Positions 23,131 to 32,854 of a stretch of DNA of 64,000 bases are shown here, piece after piece. Source of the DNA: Hysterangium stoloniferum (taxonomy: Eukaryota; Basidiomycota; Agaricomycetes; Hysterangiales; Hysterangiaceae); NCBI GenBank assembly GCA_015178975.1, contig WHVD01000085.1, positions 62,001 through 126,000 of the forward strand. Reading direction: 5' to 3'. The position numbers and the translations under genes were made by a program. Position 1 is the stretch's first letter, and the number at the start of each line of letters is the position of its first letter. Under the pieces are notes generated by a model. The model was not told the DNA's origin. It did no database searches and worked only from the letters and a program-made list of their open reading frames with translations.

Positions 23131-24128
23131 GTCTAGGAAGTCTAGGAAGTTCCCCGAAACGGCGTAGACATTCCAAAATCCCTGATGGATCGACAGTAAC
23201 TGTAAGAGTATAATCGAGACATATTATAGGTGGTCTGGATAACGGTACTTAAAAATTTGTAGAATGGGGTGAGATAAAGCTTTAGAGTGGATATGCCTAC
23301 CATGACGCGCAGTGCTGGACTTCACTAAAGGATGTCCTTTTTTAGAATATCTAGGAGCTCTCGTTTAACGGAATTAGAAATTAACTACGTGGTCTTATTC
23401 TAATAGGGACAGTCTGCAGCAAAAGCCGAGGCCAGGAAGCTGCACATATCGTTCAAGTTCGTAAATAGTTATCCATTCGGTTATATTTTGATTCATCCGC
23501 CCCCGCACCATTTTTTTTGCGGGAGTTCCTTGCAGTGTTCCGGTTCATTAAAAAAAACGCCATCGTGAAGAAAGTTAGATTTCTCCAAGCCAGTTGATCG
23601 AGAACTGTGGTCCGTTGAGCAATATTCAGCCTACATCTTCATTGGCCGGGGGTTCTCTTCTTCTAATATCACCATGGAACTGATACTGTAATTTTCATTT
23701 GATCCAGTAATTTATATCTGCGACTAGGTGACTGTCATGGCACGGCTTCCATATACTCCCATATAAAGCTGGGAAGCCTATGGGAAAAATATAGGCTAGT
23801 TGATGCGTTGGCACCTGTCCCAAGAGCTCACGAAATTCAAGTTTTGAACAAACACATACACAGATATATTTATATGGCCACTAAGGATCTGCTCAACATC
23901 TTAGTGATGAATACAACGCACAGGTTATATCCCTTAATGAGGAAGAATTTATTTTCACTGACATTTCTGTTAAAGAAGGGAACACGGGAGTCAGGTGGGC
24001 AAGGGAGAATCAGGACTGCCTGACTCACTCAATAATAAGCTTTCAACTTAACACTTCAACATTTCTAGGCCTTCTTCATACCTGGGTGGTAAGGTATGAT
24101 TTCAGTTTTGATTTTTCCATCTCCATCC
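23131..24128. other. No gene supported
   Basis: AT-rich sequence with short frames only. Confidence 0.45.
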
Positions 24129-25020
24129 TTATCCGAATCTCTGCCGAATGTCACAGAAGCAGCGAAGTCGCATTGACATGATCAACTTGTCACTCAGGAC
24201 ATGATAAGTGCGTGAAGCGATCCGAGACAGGCAGTCATTCCCGGCATCAGTGCCTCGCACACATGTCCCTTGATAGACTTGATTGAAACGCCTTTCTCTT
24301 CTTGAACCTGAAGTGCGGAACTTCATTACCATCGTTCTAAATCTCCAAGTCCATGCTCTTCTTGGGAAACTCGAAGGTATAATGGCATCAGGCAAGAGCT
24401 GCGGACCATCCCGCTGTCTCACTGAATTAGCACATTTTAAGCATTAAGCCACACTTGCAGTGACTTACATTTAACCTTCTGCTGTCGCATGGAGACTTTT
24501 CAATTTTTGGCTGACACTTTTTGGTAACTGGAAAGTGACGTATCAAACGAACTGCGCCTGTGAACGACCATTTCCCACATTCTTCCCACATGGCAACTTT
24601 TCGTACCTGCAGACATAACATCAAAGCTGAGAGTTAAGATCAACGTGAACTAATCGAATGACCAAGCAAGGGTTTACGGGAGATACACAACACATCTGCG
24701 GAGGTTCTGTAACCAGGGCTGCCAGCTACATGTCGATATCTGCGTAGTGAGTCGTTCATGTTTGACAAACGTTTCGACTCTCCTTCAGGCCCATCATGAA
24801 AGTAAATGAATTCCTACCTTGCCTCCGTATCTGCCGAATCCTGACCGTAATCCTCTTCCCGCTGTCGTAACAACTGCCAAATATATCTGACCCCCTTCTG
24901 CGGGTGACGAGCTTATCACGCTGCCAAAATGTTTGTGACATGCTGCCGCCGCCGTTGCGAATCCTGAAAAGATGATCGCCCTTACAGCACTACCGATCCA
25001 TACATAAAAACCTGTGTGGA
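24129..25020 (-). other. Unresolved stretch with several minus-strand frames
   Basis: Short minus-strand frames at 24129-24422, 24427-24624 and 24794-25168 lie head to tail. The last includes SVISSSPAEGGQIYLAVV. They could be exons of a spliced gene diverging from the WSC gene at 25098, but I recognise no family and no convincing splice chain. Confidence 0.25.
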
Positions 25021-25097
25021 GAAAAAAAATTAGGAACATACTGCAACGTAGTTTCCCTCTGGTGTCCTTCCCTGTCCTGAAACCCAGATCTATCGTC

Positions 25098-26281
25098 ATG
25101 TCATTGAAGTCTGGGATGTCAAATCTTGCGCTTATTGGTGTTATTAATGTCTTTATAATAGGTATCACCGCAGCGGTGCGACTTTACATAACAGAGCACA
25201 GTGTGCATTTGGCTGAAGTCTTATTGTAGCTTCCTGAGGGTTGGAGTTCTCTTGAGTGTTGGACGTAAGTCCGCCTACCTACACCTCAGGCATTGATGGA
25301 CCTAATGATGTTATATTTTCAGAGACAATACAGATGCTCGAGCACTCTCAGCTGCATCCTACTTCGATCCGACATTCAGCACTCATGAGGCATGCATTAC
25401 ATTTTGTGATGAACGCAACTACCCCATTGCAGGGGCAGAGTTCGGCCGAGTGCGAGAAACATTTCATACCGCCATGTGCTGATTTGCTTATATTCCATAG
25501 GAATGTTGTATGTTTCAAAATACAACTCGTTATGGTGATTTTTTCACGAACCAAGTGTAGATTGCGATACTGTTCTCCGCAACAACCCGACCCAGGTTGC
25601 ACCCGGAGACTGCAACGTCCCTTGTCCTCATGATTCGTCTGAGATTTGCGGGGGTTCTACCCGGCTGAGTCTCTTTATCAAGAATCATGGGCCGGTTGTA
25701 GTTCAGCAGTTCTCTGGCACATTGCAAGGAGTATGGAACCTGGTTGGGTCTTTCGAGTATAGTCTACCTCGTCGCGATATATCGTCATCCCTCACTTAAC
25801 CATATACCATAGGAACACCAGTCCCCATTCCCAGCCTTTCGCCGTTGAAGCTATTATTGCAAACACGGCAACAACTTCGGGAAGTGTCGAAAATTGTCTT
25901 ACCTGGTGCTCTACCAACTTTGGCTGTTCACTTTGTTCAGTGAGCGATGGTGGGGTTAGTACATGCGTTTGAACAGATGATCTGTAAGTCTAACCCACTC
26001 AACCTTGTCCTGTACAGGTCTGCGGTAAGCCTTTGAGTTATGACCTGGTGGCAAGATCTTTAGCCTGATACATTCCAAGAATGCGGAAACACCCTATCAC
26101 CTGGACGAGTGCAATCGGATCCAGGCCAGCTCCTGTGTCAGAGAAATTCCTCCGAGATTTGCGGGGATAATGGAGTTGTAAGGGGATTCTTTTCGATCTT
26201 CCTACGTTATCTGACGGCCGGAATAGTGGCAAGTGTACGAGTTTACTTCTCACTAAATAGATCTTCGCTACGAGCCTATTA
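25098..26281 (+). CDS. Secreted protein with two WSC domains, including two 7-nt microexons
   Basis: Exons: 25098-25175, 25230-25264, 25323-25449, 25501-25507, 25561-25756, 25813-25954, 26018-26024, 26080 to about 26250-26281. Introns are 51-63 nt. Residues 1-26 are a signal peptide (SNLALIGVINVFIIGITAA). WSC domain 1 reads GWSSLECWTDNTDARAL, EACITFCDERNYPIAGAEFG, then ECYCD, CNVPCPHDSSEICGGSTRLS. WSC domain 2 reads GVWNLVGSFENTS, VENCLTWCSTNFG, VCECGNTLSPG, SSEICGDNG and is more divergent. WSC domains bind carbohydrate at the cell surface, as in yeast stress sensors and many secreted fungal enzymes. Each domain is interrupted at the same place by a 7-nt exon that holds the xCx of the C-x-C motif. 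The 3' end is uncertain. The epoxide hydrolase gene converges from the other strand about 260-300 bp away. Confidence 0.85.
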
Positions 26282-26543
26282 GATGCTGACTTTAAAAAAG
26301 GAACAATTTATGTGGATACATTTCGTGGCATCCTATTCTGTAATTGTTTTGTATGAACAAAAATAGAACTACGTGACATTCTTGATAAATCCAACACACT
26401 GAGGATCTACTACATCTGGATGACACTGAAAAGAGACTTTGATAGCAAACACATTCATGGTAATAATCACAAAAGCAGCTTTCTCGGATACATCGGTTGA
26501 CTTATTCCATACATTATGGTGCATGATCAATCTAAACCGCCAC
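26282..26543. terminator. Convergent 3' intergenic region
   Basis: The short AT-rich gap between the ends of the WSC gene (plus) and the epoxide hydrolase gene (minus). Both transcripts should terminate here. No discrete polyadenylation signal is clear enough to name. Confidence 0.35.
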
Positions 26544-28131
26544 TTACCAATTCCCGCCTACAAATTCGCGTACATCTTCCACAAGACCTTGGGGATTATC
26601 AAGCGCCGGGAAATGGCCGCCCACTGAGCGTTCTTAGAGGTTTCATTTTTGAGATTATGTAAAAGAAAACCACGGATAAACGGCTCACCTTTGTAAAACA
26701 CGAGTGGACCTACGGCCTTGATGGATGCACGAGCAGACGCTCTGGGGATAGAATAAATAGATGGGTTATTGTATAAGGATCCGCATACCCAATTTCATAC
26801 GGCTAGAGTTGAATGGCAGGTCAGCAGTCGACGGTGAGACTACACAAAGCGGGACTTGCAAATAGTGTGAACCCAATCTTGCTCCCTATCTTCCAACGGT
26901 TGTCCTCACTACTAGATGAATCAAGTAATTCTTCTTTGAGGAGTTGGGACTGGTTGTATATCATTACTGAAGTTGGGAAACTTTGAGAAAGGTAGTAGAG
27001 CGCCACGGTATCGAGTACATCCAGAGGGTCCAGAGTGTTTGGATCAGACCAGGAATGCATCTTTTCGCCAATGTATGTCAACAATGCCACGGGGGATGTA
27101 GAAATTGCAATGCCTATCGTGAAAGGCTATAATGCAATAAGAAAATGCGGTAATTAATGACTGGGTGCGAACTCACTTTAGTAGATTGTATGGCAGTGTA
27201 ACCACTTCCTGACTCCTTAAACTCAATGTGGCGCTGGATTGCATTTTTTTCGGCCTCTGTGAAGGATTGTGTATCTTTTTCTTGAGGCGGATGAACCCGA
27301 AACATATTGAAGTGTAATAGGGGCGCCTCTGACGGGTAGAGATGTCCGATTACACGCATAATATAGCTTCCCTGATATAGTAATGTCCTAAGCAGACTGA
27401 ATTTCCGATATTAGGGAGTATAATGCATACCCAATCACCTCCTTGGGCAGCATAGCGTGAATAACCTAGGACTTGAGTCATGAGTCGGTGTAAAACACGT
27501 GCTGAGTCCGCGAAGGACCATTCAGCTCGCTGAGGGTATGTTGAGAGAAAATACCCAGGCAGCGATGGTATGATCACATCGAAGCTGATGAAACAATCAA
27601 TGAATATATACGTATTATTAGGTGGCGGAGAGCTCACGCCGGATGTCCCTCGGGTGGATTGGTTAAAGGCTCAATGACCTTGTGAAAGTCCCAAAATGTT
27701 CCTATATACGTGACTGAGATACCAAACACGATAATTATCGAACAGCGTTTACCTGGCCAACCATGAAGTAACATTAACGGTATCGCGGCCGTTCTAGGAC
27801 TCTTCACGTGAACGAAATGAAGATCTATAGTTTCTAGCTCTCCCTCCTTCTCTGTAGCTTTCAACCGAACGACATAATTGGGCCAAGCGTTGATTCTTCG
27901 AGTCAGTTCCCCGACATCCCAGTGGTCGGATTCGAAAATCTGCTTCAACTTTGCCAACCATGGAAGATGAATTCCCAACTTCCAAGGAACGGCGCCCGAA
28001 ATGGGAGGAGATGAAGGAAGATCCGTCAATTTCAGCAGCGTTTTCAAAGATCCCGAGAGTTTGGGATCGAAATGGACCTGAATGGAGGTTGCCCTGTTTT
28101 CTTCTAGTTGTTCCGGGATTGGACTGAACAT
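26544..28131 (-). CDS. Epoxide hydrolase, alpha/beta-hydrolase fold with EHN domain
   Basis: Minus-strand, multi-exon. The start is taken at 28131 (MFSPIPEQLEENRA); an in-frame methionine at 28179 is possible. The N-terminal EHN lid has LPWLAKLKQIFESDHWDVG and INAWPNYVV. Next comes the oxyanion-hole motif LLHGWPG (near 27755). An intron leads to FWDFHKVIEPLTNPPEG, then FDVIIPSLPGY and YAAQGGDWG, where the Asp is the expected nucleophile (near 27435; the Gly is supplied across an intron). The cap region is followed by SPVALLTYIGEKMHSWSD. The C-terminus VGGHFPALDNPQGLVEDVRE supplies the catalytic His and ends at a stop at 26546-26544. At least seven exons are needed. Those around 26690-26830 are uncertain. 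The enzyme hydrolyses epoxides to diols, in detoxification or secondary metabolism; the substrate is unknown. Confidence 0.82.
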
Positions 28132-28179
28132 CGGATGGTCGACAAAGAAATCAACGAAAAGTATGTGCGCAGGTGTCAA

Positions 28180-29095
28180 AACAAATATGATGAAGCTAGA
28201 TCTAAGAAGTCTTCATACCAAAATATGAAATGTATAAATAGACATTTCGGGCGAGTAAGCTGCACTGAGTCACACAATTTGTGGACCGTAGTGGGCCAAC
28301 GGCCCGTCTCTTACATGTACAAGCCCTCCACACGATAATTGACCAGCCCTGCTTGTGTCTCTACAACAGAAGATAACATTTCCGACAACCAAATGGAATT
28401 TGTGAAACGTGTAGAGGTTATTTCCGCTCTCTGGGCCCTTGGGCATGTCTGTGTGGTGAGAAAGTAAAGTATGTCGCATGATTTCAGTAATTGATCTAAT
28501 TAATAATTAATTCATGATAAATCCTTTCGAAATATAACCGCCGAAGCAACCACCGCTGGCTTCATCATTAGACACCATGCAACCCGCTTCACTAACCAAC
28601 ATACACGCCTTTAAATAGATTTTCGGTGAATTTTTGAATTCGTGGGAATATATATAATCAGACGCCCGCATTGTTGGACTTACCGAGCTGTGAGGGAATA
28701 TTAATAAGCGGGTTACCACGATCGGCTTCTTGGAGTGCTGCGGCATGTGTTCTCTTTTCCGCTCTTAATCATTAGAATTGTATGAAGGAGTTTAGTGTTT
28801 GTATCAACGTTGTTAGCGCATATATTCATTTTATTCGCTTCAAGTCTAGATCGCCGACTACTTCAAGTTCTCACATGTTAAGGCGTGGTATCAGTGCTGT
28901 GGATACGGAATCGGTATGAATATATATAGAAGTGTACGATTCTCACACCTAATTTTTATATCGCTCAAGATCTTTTTGGAAGGTGTGCCTACTGGTGGAA
29001 AGAACTAAGACCTTAGCGTTAGGCGTCGATTAGAAAAATGACATTTTCCTCGTTTTGATCTCGTTTGTATCAGTTTACGTAACGTCATTAGGATA
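28180..29095. other. Intergenic, nothing recognised
   Basis: Upstream of the epoxide hydrolase gene. Minus-strand frames at 28270-28479 and 28507-28746 have no recognisable features. Confidence 0.45.
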
Positions 29096-29930
29096 ATGGC
29101 ATGGTGTCTTTCCCCAACCAAATTTAATTCTGATTCAGTTCCTTTGGGCATTCCGCCCTTTGACGAAAAAACGTTGGATTGTCATTGCACAGGCAAGTTA
29201 GTTTTCATCGTGGCTGTATCGATCGATCCCACAACTACAACAAGTAAGTTCATAGTTGATGATAAGGAAGCCGTCAAAAGTCCAGGGAAGCTCACGATTC
29301 TCACTGACATCCTTTCCCAACTCTTTTATCCCAGCCCTTCTACGACTTCTTCACATGGTTGAACCCGAAGCCACCTATCTACAACAAATCTGGAAATCAT
29401 TCATGGCATCGGGATCTCTGCAATTATGCCGTGTCAGCAGAGTATGCCCACACTATAGATAATTCACTAGAGTTACGGCGGATACGTCGGCGGTGGATGA
29501 ATACTTCTTTGCTAAGCTTCAGCATGCTGGCGGCCGCACTCCCTATCTTCGCATCGAGGGGTTTCCAGATACTATATTCCTACCACCACCAGGCAACGTT
29601 ACACCTCACCTGTCTCGTCATCGATGGAGTCACTAAAGGAGCGTGGTGCTTCCGACGACGTTTTCACGGTTAGCGGATGGCCAAGACACTCCACGGTGCT
29701 CGAAAGAGTCGACGTTACAAACGCCAATATCACCTCCTGGACCTCGCTATCGCTGCTTGGGTAGTTAGGGCCAATAATGATCAATATCGGCTCCTCAGTA
29801 GGTAGTGTTATTGGTACTCGGATATGGTCTTGAGGGTGTTGGAGGACGCATATAGATTTAGGGTGGACAGGTCTCTGTCTCGGGTCAGATACCAGCCTGT
29901 GTTACCCATGCCAAGCCAAGCCATGTACTC
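29096..29930 (+). pseudogene. Family A, decayed copy
   Basis: Collinear with 55900-56760. The segment with ALLRLLHMVEPEATY matches the family N-terminus. Later the frames give VFTVSGWPRHSTVLERVD and ANITSW, matching the family's GGWP...VLE...ANITL block. The reading frame is interrupted at several points and the HEYFIAK block is degraded, so it cannot make the full protein. It looks older than the other three copies. Confidence 0.75.
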
Positions 29931-30640
29931 GTTCTTATTTTACCCATGTGCTTAATGTGTTGGCGTAGCCTCAGCAGCCTTTCGGAATCCTTCTACCGTA
30001 ACCTATGCCAGGTCAAATTCATGGATCATCTAGTAAAAAATACGCAAAAATGTCTTGCATTAACCTTTCTTCCTTGAAACCTCTACTTACATAAGGCAAA
30101 TCGGCGAGCTACACGTCAAGTAATGACGGAGCTCTTTAGTAATGCAGGTATCACCGTGTGAAGTTCTAACTTAGTATTCCTGCCGCTCATTAATACTTGG
30201 ATCTTCAAGGGAATAGTGAAACGAAATCCAGCTCAATATGAAGATATTATGACAATCGATTTAATAGCCTAGTTATCTCCATGACCAGCAAAGAAATATT
30301 GCTACTATTTCTTGTCGAAATAATTTCCCCCATGAAGGTGGACAGCAGAAACAAGACAAGCCCACGCCAATTGGAAGTCGGTCTACGCACCAATCCTCAC
30401 ACGATAAAAGTGCAGGTTTCGAAACAGGGTACAAGTGTGCTGAAGACGTCCTGCACGTGGGATATCACACTGATACAGACGTCATGACCGCGGTGATCGT
30501 GGCGATAGAGCCTGTTCTAATGTCAGTGAAAACGGCGTTAGACGGTGAGCGGGGCTCACAACTGCGTCGTGCAGGGATTCATCGTGTTGACACGACTGCT
30601 AAAAAAAAGAAGTATAGTCAAATTATATTACTCCAACTAA
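29931..30640 (+). repeat. 3' flank of family A, duplicated with 57100-57780
   Basis: Non-coding similarity continues about 700 bp past the gene. Shared words include ggaatagtgaaac, atcgatttaat, gcaggtttcgaaa and gacgtcctg, in the same order. The gene was therefore copied as part of a larger genomic segment and not by retroposition. Confidence 0.7.
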
Positions 30641-30898
30641 AGGTATTGCCTGTCTGAGCGAGTCTGTTTTATTTTCTTCCTCCTATATTTGGTGGACAAT
30701 AGACCATTACTCAAGCACAAACATATAATAGCCACCAGAAGTGATCAGCTCATATGGCCACATGGTGGACAGAACCAAACCCATGAATAAGGACTATGGG
30801 TATGTACATGTAGGTAGGTACATAAGGTTCCAAACCACATATTCCAACAATTGACAAGTGAGATTCATATTATCTCATCATTTGGTTACCCAAAAACA
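30641..30898. other. No feature recognised
   Basis: Short AT-rich intergenic stretch. Confidence 0.4.
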
Positions 30899-31175
30899 AT
30901 ATGACTATTGAATTTGAGGCATATCAAGGAAAAACACTTGATGAATTGATGCAATATGTGTGATGTTATCAGGATACAGTCCATGACAACAAGGATTTAA
31001 TGGAATGTTTGCGGAAGGCAATGAAAACAAACGACTGGGAGTTGTTAATGGCTACTCCTAGATCCTTGTTGTCATAGACTGTATACCAAAAACATTGCCA
31101 ATATTGCATCAATTTGTCAAGTGTTTTTCCTTGATATGCCTCAAATTTGATGGTCATCTTGTTTTCAGCTAACCA
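30899..31175. repeat. Imperfect inverted repeat, arms about 110 bp
   Basis: Left arm 30899-31010 pairs with right arm about 31063-31175. Shared blocks are ttgaggcatatcaaggaaaa, aacacttgatgaattgatgc and tgacaacaaggat. Each arm encodes the same short word FEAYQGKTLD outward from the centre. This may be a remnant fold-back element or a pair of duplicated exon fragments. Confidence 0.75.
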
Positions 31176-31262
31176 AACAATGAGATAGAGAAAAGATCGC
31201 CGACAGGTCAGCAGGATCAAACTTCCCATATGTGTAGCAGCAACTATAGCTCCATTACTGGA

Positions 31263-32213
31263 CTAGCTCAGCCTGCCTATTTTCTCTTTTTGCCTATATC
31301 TTTCCGCTTCTTCTTGCCAGCGCGACCGTTCGACAGCACGCGCTTCCTCTTCAAGTTCATTGAGCCTCGTTTGCGCGTTAGCGTCTTGTTTCCTTGCTAT
31401 GTTGATCTGTGAAAAAGAATTAGCTTCATAAAGAAAGAATATCGCGCCCAGGAATCGCACCACATCAAGAGTTCTATCGCGCTCCTCGCGGAACTTCCCA
31501 GTGACAATAGCGATGTATTCCCTCCATGGCAGTCGGTGCGAAGGCAAGCCTTCCGACTGGGAGGTCCCATTTATGGAGTATTCATCGGCGGCCCAGACTC
31601 GATCTGAGCTCGGAGATTGGTCTAACGCCGTAAATCCGTAAGTGAGTTCTAAGACTCTCATAATCGTGTCTGAAAACCAATGAGATTGCCGTTTCAGTCC
31701 CCTATATTGGTCGTCATTGTTGCGCACAACGGAGGTAACGGCTGCGAGGTCGATAAGGGTGATATTGGCTTTGGCAACATTGATTTTTTCTAGGACCCTG
31801 CCGTTCGGCCATCCTCCCTCGGAGGACATTTCGTCTGACGCTGGATGGGCCCTGAACGATTCCAACCACCGTGCGTCTCCTGGCTCATAATCCTCCCCCC
31901 TACGATCGATGCGAAGATACCGAATGCTGCCGTCGACATGGCGCATTTTAGCAGTGAAAAATTCGTGCTGCTTCCTATCGAGTTCCTTTATCCGTCGAAA
32001 CTCAAGGCCCACTGTAGCGGTTGCGGGGCTGCACGCGTCTTCAGCACGACTGACGTCGGACACGGCATACGCACGGAGCACCAGAAACCAGCTGGGAATG
32101 TCCATTTTTCCAGGACAGTATTTGCATATAATGGGTCTGGGCTGGACTATTTGCAAAATTTGTAGAGTTGGAAGGAGAACAGATTTGAGTAGCCACGATG
32201 CTGCGGGTTTCAT
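31263..32213 (-). CDS. Family A protein, intact 316-residue copy
   Basis: A single open frame from MKPAASWLLKSVLLPTLQ to a stop at 31263. Conserved blocks shared with the copies at 56029 and 59225 are FRRIKELDRKQHEFFTAKM, IRYLRIDRRGEDYEPGDARW, GGWPNGRVLE, ANITLIDLAAV, VVRNNDDQYRGL, HWFSDTIMRVLELTYG, and a C-terminal coiled coil LNELEEEARAVERSRWQEEA. In this copy the donor of the final intron is changed (GC in place of GT) and the intron is 39 nt, so the frame runs straight through it, adding 13 residues. No known family is recognised. A leader intron before the start codon looks likely (donor near 32266). Confidence 0.72.
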   Translation of the reverse strand: MKPAASWLLKSVLLPTLQILQIVQPRPIICKYCPGKMDIPSWFLVLRAYAVSDVSRAEDACSPATATVGLEFRRIKELDRKQHEFFTAKMRHVDGSIRYLRIDRRGEDYEPGDARWLESFRAHPASDEMSSEGGWPNGRVLEKINVAKANITLIDLAAVTSVVRNNDDQYRGLKRQSHWFSDTIMRVLELTYGFTALDQSPSSDRVWAADEYSINGTSQSEGLPSHRLPWREYIAIVTGKFREERDRTLDVVRFLGAIFFLYEANSFSQINIARKQDANAQTRLNELEEEARAVERSRWQEEAERYRQKEKIGRLS

Positions 32214-32854
32214 TTGATAACCTGGGAATGGTTATTTATATTCGATGCCGAAAAGAAAAGAAAACCTACCTTTGATAGACGAATAACGGTTTGTAGGTGG
32301 TAAATGGGTCCTCTGGTATTTATAACGTTGCTCAACTTAGTATGATAGCTCAATGATCGGGTGGTCAAGGTTGTGAAGAGTATCCGCATGGGCTCCACGC
32401 GAAGCTTCACTTAGATCATATTCTCGTCATTAGACGCAGCGTTGTCGTGGAGCTGGCCTGGCAATCTATAAAATTTCTATGCGGTATTAATGCTTCAACC
32501 TTGAGCTTGTTGTGTGACACAGCCATGGCAGGGCAGACTTCAAACGCATTTTGCTAAGGGAACGAATATGGGCGTCTAGGAGGCAATTATGTAGACTTTT
32601 CCAGGCCCAACCCTACATGTTTTGAATGAATCCGTGAAGTTGAGGAGGAGAGTTGGGGATCCCATATCTGTCATCGCCTGCCCACTTTAGTGGGAGTGTT
32701 TAGGGTTTGTCACGTACGCTATGGTCGACATGGTAATAGGTATGTATCATATAAAAATCAAATATGCTAGTCTCCGCCACACTTCATGATCAATTCGATA
32801 AAACAATGCAGGATGTATTTTTCAGAAAGCCCAGGATTTGACCCCAGTGTGCAC
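32214..32854. other. Divergent intergenic region
   Basis: Lies between the minus-strand family A gene and the plus-strand HEAT gene and should hold both promoters. It includes the probable leader exon of the family A gene near 32270-32400. No defined motif. Confidence 0.45.
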
